A DNA stretch of 8,051 bases from contig SXHM01000020.1 of the NCBI GenBank assembly GCA_005773695.1, positions 1 through 8,051 of the forward strand. Reading direction: 5' to 3'. Below the pieces are notes generated by a model. That model was not told the origin of the DNA, made no database searches, and was given only the letters and a program-made list of their open reading frames with translations. Shown one piece after another: positions 1 to 5,800 of the stretch. Source of the DNA: Bacteroidota bacterium (lineage in GTDB: Bacteria > Bacteroidota > Bacteroidia > SXHM01). Position 1 is the first letter of the stretch. Each line of letters starts with the position of its first letter. A program made the translations under genes and the position numbers.

Positions 1-507
1 CGAATCATCTACTCTGGTAAAATCATATTGCAGCGGGTGCCCTGATTTTTTTTTCATGTCAACTAAACCTAAACCTGCGCCACCCTTGTCACTGAATTTT
101 ACAAAGGTCTGTTTCATAATTACGCTGTACAGGTATTTTACTTCATCATCAGCAAGGCTGTTAATCTTAATGAGCTTGTCTTTGAGGTAATGAATCTCAG
201 AGTTGTTAACCAGATTTCCGATGGAAATATAAAAATCATTTTCTGCTTTACTTAAAATAAAAAGCGGCTTCTGCTGATAAGTCTCGGTGTGGTCAAGAAA
301 TGAATGTATTTGCAAATTTTGTAAACTTTCAATGGCAATGTTTACAATTTTTCGTTTAGTGATTTTGCTGGTTTTAAACTTATCAATCAGTATTTCAATC
401 TCAGGAAGAATTTGGAGAATATCACTTTTGGTAATTAAGCATTCTCTGCTTAACAGCACCTCATCGCCATCCATAAGACCGTTTAAAAATGTCCTTTCGT
501 TCCCCAT
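1..507 (-). CDS. SiaB-family protein kinase (DUF6272), 3'-truncated by window edge
   Basis: I translated the minus strand from the ATG at 507-505; 169 codons run open to the window edge, so the C-terminus is missing. An in-frame TAG lies six codons upstream, so this is the first possible start. The protein resembles small cytoplasmic SiaB-type kinases, which have a GHKL/HATPase fold without the classical histidine-kinase architecture. An N-box-like stretch is visible at about residues 60-69 (ESLQNLQIHS, with E60, N64 and H68). A glycine-rich ATP-lid motif lies at 142-156 (GGAGLGLVDMKKKSG). In characterised relatives, SiaB phosphorylates a SiaC partner (DUF1987) in a switch controlled by a PP2C-type phosphatase and linked to c-di-GMP or aggregation. 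Such partners may lie beyond base 1, but this is inference. No signal peptide or membrane segment is seen. It points the same way as the upstream phosphatase gene but is separated by 130 bases, so co-transcription is uncertain. Family assignment is fairly confident; the pathway is not. Confidence 0.8.
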   Translation of the reverse strand, partial: MGNERTFLNGLMDGDEVLLSRECLITKSDILQILPEIEILIDKFKTSKITKRKIVNIAIESLQNLQIHSFLDHTETYQQKPLFILSKAENDFYISIGNLVNNSEIHYLKDKLIKINSLADDEVKYLYSVIMKQTFVKFSDKGGAGLGLVDMKKKSGHPLQYDFTRVDDS

Positions 508-637
508 ATTTAGCCTTCGCTGCTAATGTTGAAATCAGTTATCAAACTCTGCGAATTTAAAAATACTTAATTAATGTAATACTAATCCTAGCAAAAGCGA
601 CCAACTAAATTAAGTTAATAACTGCTAAAGAATTATT

Positions 638-2482
638 TTATTTCGTTTTAACTAAAATTTTGTTCAGTTGTTTGTCGGCTACATTCATTGAAAGGAAGTA
701 TGCTCCTGCTGAAAGATTTAAGTCACGAATTTCAAAATAATTCAGACCGTCTCGAACTTTACCAAGGTTTTTACTGTAAACTGTTTTGCCGGTGTTGTCA
801 TGCATTTCAATTAACACTTCTTCTGAGCGAAACAGATTAAACTGAAGTAAAATCCGATCAACAAACGGATTAGGATAAACACCTATTAAAGCAGCAACAG
901 CATCGTTTTCACCTACTGAAACAGGATTATTAGGAAGTAGAGGAGCCTGCGGTTGCAGATCACCAAGATATACGCTTGGGCCTTGCTGTGCCACCTGCAA
1001 AAATGTTTCGCCTTCGTTTACATACCAGTTCTCGGGAGATTCTACTGTAAAATTCTGGTCGGTAATAGTGTTTACGTAATACCAGTCACCTTGTGTACGG
1101 GTTTTGTTTACATCCAATAAAACGTAACCGCGCTTTGCAAGATCCACATAACGGATGTGAGGGTTCTGACTTGTAATAATTGATTGGGGAACTGAAGGCG
1201 CACCGCCAGATGTAATACTTGTTGCAACAAACTCAACTCCTACCGAACCGATTACATTCTGCGCATCTGAGTTATCATAATTACTAAGCGGCAAATCGTT
1301 TGCCCATGATGAATGGATGTCACCTGTAAGTGTCACTAAATTCTCAATACCTAAATCCTGTATACGTTGATAAAGAGTATCTCTGTCTGCAGGATATCCA
1401 TCCCATTGATCGTTATTAACTGTAATACTAAAAACAACCAATGGTGCCATCATTACTTGCTGTCCTAAAATATTCCATGTAACAGTAGTTGTATCCATTT
1501 GATTGGTTAACCAATCCATCTGCTCAGGACCAATCAATTTTCTATCAGCCTCTGCACCAGCTCCCTGCTCTGTTCGCTCGTAATAACGGGTATCCAACAT
1601 ATATAAGTTCAATAAATCTCCATAACGTACAGTTCGATAAATTTTACCCAGTTCATTGTTGTCAATCAGGCGATTAGGGTTCCATTCATCCGATGCCTGA
1701 TGAGCGTATGCTGTTCTGTTTACCCATGTTCCTTCAGTTCCTTCAGTATGATTCTCTGCTCCGTCATGATATGCGTTGTTTGCCATTTCATGATCGTCCC
1801 ACACAATTATAAAAGGGTATTGCTGATGAGCATATCGTAAATCCTTATCTAAACGATATTGTGAATAACGTGTGCGGTAATCATCTAATGAAATTATCTC
1901 GTTGGCAGGTTCGTGTTCTCGCCCTGCAATTCCACCTCCTGCTCCGTATTCATAAATATAATCACCCAAATGTAATACTGCATCAATATCGTTTCGCTCT
2001 GCTATATGCTGATATGCATTATAATATCCGTTCTCATAATCAGCGCAGGATACTACTGCAAAACGCAAGCTATCTATATCACCAACAGGAGCAGTTTTGG
2101 TTCTTCCTATTAATGAATACCTGCCACTGTTGTTAAATTCATAATAGTACCATGTATTGGGTTGTAAGCCTGTAACATCAACCTTTACAGTGTAATCTTT
2201 GTTTTCATCTGTGGTAACAGTTCCTGAATTTACAACATTATTAAACAATGTATCGGTTGCAAAACGCCAGTTTACATCAACCGAACCGGGATTATCAACC
2301 GTTATGCGTGTCCAGATAAGTACACTGCTGGGCAAAGGGTCAAAGGAAGCTACACCGTGATAAAAAGGAGCAAACTGCGGGTTCAACTCGCTTCTTGAGT
2401 TGTAGTCGTTGTGGCCTTGTTCGCCCTGAGCTAAGACATTAAGTGAAAGAAAAGAAATCAGAATTAGATAGATGTATTTCAT
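638..2482 (-). CDS. phoD: PhoD-family alkaline phosphatase/phosphodiesterase with T9SS type A sorting domain
   Basis: This complete 614-residue secreted metallophosphoesterase has a Sec signal peptide at residues 1-18, cleaved probably at VLA|QGE. A fibronectin-like PhoD N-terminal domain spans about 35-130 (SSVLIWTRI, WYYYEF). The catalytic domain spans about 138-470. Family metal-site motifs are intact: SCADYENGYYNAY with C146, HLGDYIYEYG with D174 and Y177, WDDHEMANNAYHDG at 228-241, LDTRYYER, and TLTGDIHSSW with D388 and H390. In Bacillus PhoD the equivalent residues bind one Fe3+ and two Ca2+. The enzyme would hydrolyse phosphomono- or diesters outside the cytoplasm. A T9SS sorting domain fills about 534-614 (GVYPNPFVDR to ILVKTK), implying export across the outer membrane and possibly surface anchoring. 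Classical PhoD uses a twin-arginine leader; none is present here. No Pho-box was recognised, so phosphate control is untested. The substrate is unknown. Family assignment is strong. Confidence 0.93.
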   Translation of the reverse strand: MKYIYLILISFLSLNVLAQGEQGHNDYNSRSELNPQFAPFYHGVASFDPLPSSVLIWTRITVDNPGSVDVNWRFATDTLFNNVVNSGTVTTDENKDYTVKVDVTGLQPNTWYYYEFNNSGRYSLIGRTKTAPVGDIDSLRFAVVSCADYENGYYNAYQHIAERNDIDAVLHLGDYIYEYGAGGGIAGREHEPANEIISLDDYRTRYSQYRLDKDLRYAHQQYPFIIVWDDHEMANNAYHDGAENHTEGTEGTWVNRTAYAHQASDEWNPNRLIDNNELGKIYRTVRYGDLLNLYMLDTRYYERTEQGAGAEADRKLIGPEQMDWLTNQMDTTTVTWNILGQQVMMAPLVVFSITVNNDQWDGYPADRDTLYQRIQDLGIENLVTLTGDIHSSWANDLPLSNYDNSDAQNVIGSVGVEFVATSITSGGAPSVPQSIITSQNPHIRYVDLAKRGYVLLDVNKTRTQGDWYYVNTITDQNFTVESPENWYVNEGETFLQVAQQGPSVYLGDLQPQAPLLPNNPVSVGENDAVAALIGVYPNPFVDRILLQFNLFRSEEVLIEMHDNTGKTVYSKNLGKVRDGLNYFEIRDLNLSAGAYFLSMNVADKQLNKILVKTK

Positions 2483-2505
2483 TTGTAGTAGTTAAAAAAT
2501 TCAGG

Positions 2506-2513
2506 CGAAAATA
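2506..2513 (-). promoter_or_regulatory. Possible -7 box for the phoD-like gene
   Basis: Read on the minus strand this is TATTTTCG, one mismatch from the Bacteroidota -7 consensus TAnnTTTG. It lies 23 bases upstream of the phosphatase ATG, inside the 104-base divergent intergenic region. I see no convincing -33 TTTG element at the usual spacing, and the AT-rich context makes chance matches likely. Confidence 0.28.
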
Positions 2514-2559
2514 GGAAAAATGAGCAATAAAGAATAAAAAATCAGGCATAATAAATTCT

Positions 2560-2567
2560 TAATTTTG
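2560..2567 (+). promoter_or_regulatory. Probable Bacteroidota -7 promoter element for the FG-GAP/DUF393 operon
   Basis: TAATTTTG is an exact match to the Bacteroidota primary-sigma -7 consensus TAnnTTTG and ends 19 bases before the ATG at 2587, predicting a very short leader. No clear -33 TTTG is visible. The box is followed by CAG, giving the string TTTTGCAG, which recurs at the box upstream of 5801. This makes a shared promoter type plausible. Likely serves both 2587-5352 and the tightly following 5355-5765. Confidence 0.5.
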
Positions 2568-2586
2568 CAGTCCTAATTTAGCTTTC

Positions 2587-5352
2587 ATGAAATTGCGCTA
2601 TTTTGTATATATATTAATTCCGAAACTCGCATTCTGCATTCTTAGTGCCTCGGCTCAACCTTACTTTAATCGTTACGACTCAATTCCGGTAACAATAAAT
2701 AATAACACATTGAAATTTCCATGGGCTGGGGGACTTAATTCCTGCCAGTTTTCAACTATTGATTTGAACTTGGATAATGTTGAAGACCTCTTTGTATTTG
2801 ACCGTGCCGGAAATAAAGTAACAACCTTTATTAATAACGGAACTCCGGGAACAATAGACTATACGCTTGCACCTGAATATCGACCCCACTTTGTAAACCA
2901 GCATGACGACCGCGGCACTTTTCATGACTGGATATTATTAAGAGACTACGATCTGGATGGCAAAAAAGATATTTTCACATATTCGAATGGGGCTACAGCG
3001 GTTTACCGCAACACAACCTCAACTGCCGACAGCATAACCTTTGAGTTGAAAACTTCATTCATGAAATCGTTTTACGATCCAAATTATCTGGCGCTTTATA
3101 TAAGCCCCGTTGATATGCCTACCTTTATTGATGTGGATAATGATGGGGATCTTGATGTGCTTACCTTTCATATTTCAGGCTTACAGATTGAATATCACAG
3201 CAACCAGAGCCAGGAACTTTATGGCCACAGCGACAGCCTTGCATTTGTCTTGTATGACCAATGCTGGGGAGGTTTTTCTGAAAACAGCGCATCTAATGCT
3301 GTGTATTTAGACACCTGTTACTGGGGCGAATTTCGCGGAGAAAGCAATAACCGCCATAGTGGTTCATCAACACTTGCGTTAGACATGAATGATGACGGAG
3401 TAAAAGAATTTATGATGGGTGATATTTCATTTAAAAATATTGTAATGCTAAGTAATGACGGCACTTTGCAAGATGCACACATGTATGAGCAAAACTCTGC
3501 AACTCCGTCCAATACAACTCCTGTTGACCTAGCTGTTTTCCCTGCTGCATTTTATGAAGACATCAATAACGATAATGTAAAAGACCTGATTTCGAGCCCT
3601 AACACAACCAATATTACCGAAAACTTCAATAGCATTTGGCTCTATGAAAATAACGGAACTTCATCGCTCCCTGATTTTTCATTTACGCAAAACAATTTTC
3701 TGCAGGATAATATGATTGAAGTAGGCGAAGTTTCGTTCCCTGTTTTTTTTGATGTTGATAATGACGGATTGCAGGATTTGATTATAGGCAACTACGGTTA
3801 TTATTCTACAAACGGAAATTATCAATCAAACCTCTCATATTACCGAAACACCGGCACAGAAAGTAATCCTGCATTTCAATTAATAACAAGAGATTATGCA
3901 GGAATTCAATCACTGGGCATCAAAAGCCTTGTTCCAACCTTTGGTGATATTGATGGTGATAATGTAGATGAAATGTTGATTGGTGACAGTAATGGGGTAT
4001 TACATCTTTTTGAAAATAATGCTCAACCGGGACAATCTGCAAGTTTTGTGTTTTCACTTGCAAATTATTCAGGCATTGATGTTGGATTAAATGCAGCTCC
4101 TCAATTATTTGATGTAAATGGCGATACCTTATTAGATCTTGTTATTGGTGAGCGTAACGGCAACCTTAATTATTATGAAAATACAGGAAACGCTAATAAT
4201 CCAGTCTTTACAATCATATCAGAAGACTTTGGCGGTGTTGATGTAAGAAAAGTGGGATTTAATATAGGATACAGCGTCCCATTTATGTTTAAGATAAATG
4301 ACGAAAAGCAATTATTTGTGGGCTCTGAAAGTGGCGATATTCATCAATACATTAAAATAGAAGAAACGTTGGATGCCGGAATTCAACTTCAGGCTGAAAT
4401 AGGACAAGGAACAACTGTTTCTTCAGATGCACTGACAACTCCATTTGGTACAGAATTTAAAAACGGACGTAACCAGTTTTTGATTAAAGCAGAAGAATTG
4501 CAAGCTGCAGGTTTGCAACATGGCATAATCGAAACGCTTGCTTTTAATGTTAATACACCATCCGCAAACGATACAATCCGAAATTTCAAAATCAACATCA
4601 TAAATATAACAGACGCTGATTTATCAGCATTTGAAAATATGACATCAAATCCTGTTTTTTTCGAAGATATTGTTGTTAACGCAAGCGGTTGGAAAGAATT
4701 TGAATTTGACACAAAATTTACTTGGGATGCAGTATCGGATGTGTTGGTTCAAGTATGTTTTGATACAACACTTTCTTCAACCGGAAACAGCAGCATCTAT
4801 TGCAGCTCCACAACATATGTTTCCAATGTTGCAGCTTCTGCTAATAACGCGGTTGGGTGTTCAATGAATTCAACCACTTCGGGAATGCTAAGACCAAATA
4901 TGAAAATCTCTCTTCGTCCGTCATTTCCTAAAAAAGGCGAACTTAAATTGTTTGAAGGAGTTCGCTCAAGTGTTTGTGGCAGTGACCTTAACAACGACAA
5001 TTTGATGGATATTGTAATCGGAAATTATACAGGCGGGGTAAGTTATTACAAAGGTGATACAACAGGTATTACAACTGGAATTTCCAAACCAGAACTAAAA
5101 AACCTTGAAGCCATTTTGTACCCAAATCCCTGCAAAGACAATATTACACTGAATTTTGCTGAACCTTTGCAAGAGCAAGCTGTTGCCGGAATTTACAATC
5201 TTACCGGACAATTGATACATTCATTTTCATTGTCGAAAAGCCAAACCAATTTGAATATCAACACCACATCATTTCCTTCCGGAATTTATGTGCTGCGGGT
5301 AAGCACCAAATCAACGGCAATCTCAAAGAAATTTATTGTGACTAAGCAATAA
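2587..5352 (+). CDS. Secreted FG-GAP/VCBS-repeat beta-propeller protein with T9SS type A sorting domain
   Basis: This 921-residue protein is probably exported to the cell surface; its ligand or role is unknown. A Sec signal peptide covers residues 1-23 (cleavage near ASA|QPYF). About ten FG-GAP/VCBS-like units follow, each an Asp-rich putative Ca2+ loop followed by hydrophobic strands. They start near residues 59, 120, 181, 265, 324, 388, 453, 508, 568 (degenerate, loop acids lost) and 799. The clearest are DVDNDGDLDVL (182-192), DVDNDGLQDLIIG (389-401), DIDGDNVDEMLIG (454-466) and DLNNDNLMDIVIG (800-812). A separate beta-sandwich-like module at about 597-777 (NQFLIKAEEL, IETLAFNV, GWKEFEFDTKFTWD, VLVQVCFD, RPNMKISLR) interrupts the array before the last unit. 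Similar modules are familiar to me from other Bacteroidota T9SS proteins, but I know no firm name. The T9SS sorting domain is about 842-921 (AILYPNPCKD to KKFIVTKQ). The next gene starts 2 bases after its stop. Adhesion or polymer binding is only a guess. Confidence 0.9.
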   Translation: MKLRYFVYILIPKLAFCILSASAQPYFNRYDSIPVTINNNTLKFPWAGGLNSCQFSTIDLNLDNVEDLFVFDRAGNKVTTFINNGTPGTIDYTLAPEYRPHFVNQHDDRGTFHDWILLRDYDLDGKKDIFTYSNGATAVYRNTTSTADSITFELKTSFMKSFYDPNYLALYISPVDMPTFIDVDNDGDLDVLTFHISGLQIEYHSNQSQELYGHSDSLAFVLYDQCWGGFSENSASNAVYLDTCYWGEFRGESNNRHSGSSTLALDMNDDGVKEFMMGDISFKNIVMLSNDGTLQDAHMYEQNSATPSNTTPVDLAVFPAAFYEDINNDNVKDLISSPNTTNITENFNSIWLYENNGTSSLPDFSFTQNNFLQDNMIEVGEVSFPVFFDVDNDGLQDLIIGNYGYYSTNGNYQSNLSYYRNTGTESNPAFQLITRDYAGIQSLGIKSLVPTFGDIDGDNVDEMLIGDSNGVLHLFENNAQPGQSASFVFSLANYSGIDVGLNAAPQLFDVNGDTLLDLVIGERNGNLNYYENTGNANNPVFTIISEDFGGVDVRKVGFNIGYSVPFMFKINDEKQLFVGSESGDIHQYIKIEETLDAGIQLQAEIGQGTTVSSDALTTPFGTEFKNGRNQFLIKAEELQAAGLQHGIIETLAFNVNTPSANDTIRNFKINIINITDADLSAFENMTSNPVFFEDIVVNASGWKEFEFDTKFTWDAVSDVLVQVCFDTTLSSTGNSSIYCSSTTYVSNVAASANNAVGCSMNSTTSGMLRPNMKISLRPSFPKKGELKLFEGVRSSVCGSDLNNDNLMDIVIGNYTGGVSYYKGDTTGITTGISKPELKNLEAILYPNPCKDNITLNFAEPLQEQAVAGIYNLTGQLIHSFSLSKSQTNLNINTTSFPSGIYVLRVSTKSTAISKKFIVTKQ

Positions 5353-5354
5353 AA

Positions 5355-5765
5355 ATGCAAGACAACAAGCATCCGGTTATTTTATTTGATGGTGTGTGCA
5401 ACCTCTGCAACTCTTCTGTTCAGTTTATTATTAAACGTGACAAAAAAAGTGTGTTCAGATTTGCCTCACTGCAATCAGAGTTTGGCAAAAAAATCATTAG
5501 TAAGTTTGATTTAGCAGATAAGAATATTGACAGCGTTATGCTTCTGGAGAATAATACTGTCCGGTTAAAATCCACAGCTGCACTGGAAATAGCAAAACGC
5601 TTAAATGGGATTTATTCTCTGCTTTATGCTTTCATTATTGTTCCAAAGTTTGTTCGCGATGGCGTATATGATTTTATAGCTCGCAACCGCTACCGCTGGT
5701 TTGGCAAACAGGAAAGCTGCATGATACCGTCACCTGAACTAAAAAGGCTTTTTATTGAAACATAA
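5355..5765 (+). CDS. DCC1-like thiol-disulfide oxidoreductase family protein (DUF393, YuxK-like)
   Basis: This 136-residue protein is the usual length for the family. The N-terminal signature VILFDGVCNLCNSSV holds D12 and a CxxC pair, C15 and C18, on a thioredoxin-like first strand and helix. FRFASLQSEFG at about 36-46 and the C-terminal ARNRYRWFGKQESCMIPSPE at about 109-128 are also typical. The family is named for its conserved DxxCxxC motif and is predicted to act in thiol-disulfide exchange, but the substrates of most members are not known. There is no signal peptide, so it is presumably cytoplasmic. The ATG lies 2 bases after the stop of the FG-GAP gene, so translation is probably coupled and the two share a promoter. 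Whether they work together is unclear; an in-cell redox protein next to an exported propeller has no obvious link. The family call is firm and the function is open. Confidence 0.9.
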   Translation: MQDNKHPVILFDGVCNLCNSSVQFIIKRDKKSVFRFASLQSEFGKKIISKFDLADKNIDSVMLLENNTVRLKSTAALEIAKRLNGIYSLLYAFIIVPKFVRDGVYDFIARNRYRWFGKQESCMIPSPELKRLFIET

Positions 5766-5770
5766 ATGAA

Positions 5771-5778
5771 TAGTTTTG
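5771..5778 (+). promoter_or_regulatory. Probable Bacteroidota -7 promoter element for the glycosyltransferase-amidotransferase gene
   Basis: TAGTTTTG matches TAnnTTTG exactly and lies in the 35-base gap after the DUF393 stop, ending 22 bases before the ATG at 5801. It is followed by CAG, giving the same TTTTGCAG string as the box at 2560. A TTTTT run 17 bases upstream of the box is a weak candidate for the -33 element. Its presence suggests that the gene at 5801 has its own transcription start rather than depending only on read-through from the upstream operon. Confidence 0.5.
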
Positions 5779-5800
5779 CAGCTCCACATTTTTCCGGAAA

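Noticed and set aside
287..526. 79-codon plus-strand open frame
   Set aside because: It overlaps the SiaB-like gene on the opposite strand almost entirely, and its product is low-complexity (repeated Ser-Ile) with no family features.
589..627. Inverted repeat TAGCA...TGCTA enclosing AACT...AGTT between the two minus-strand genes, as a possible terminator
   Set aside because: Stems are only 4-5 bp with a long AT-rich loop and no T-run follows on the minus strand; chance is likely in such AT-rich DNA.
1489..2136. Two plus-strand open frames inside the phosphatase gene
   Set aside because: Both are antisense shadows of a complete PhoD gene with intact motifs; the products show no domain features.
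3110..5000. Small open frames on both strands inside the FG-GAP gene
   Set aside because: They overlap a continuous 921-residue frame with repeats, signal peptide and sorting domain; the alternative translations are featureless.
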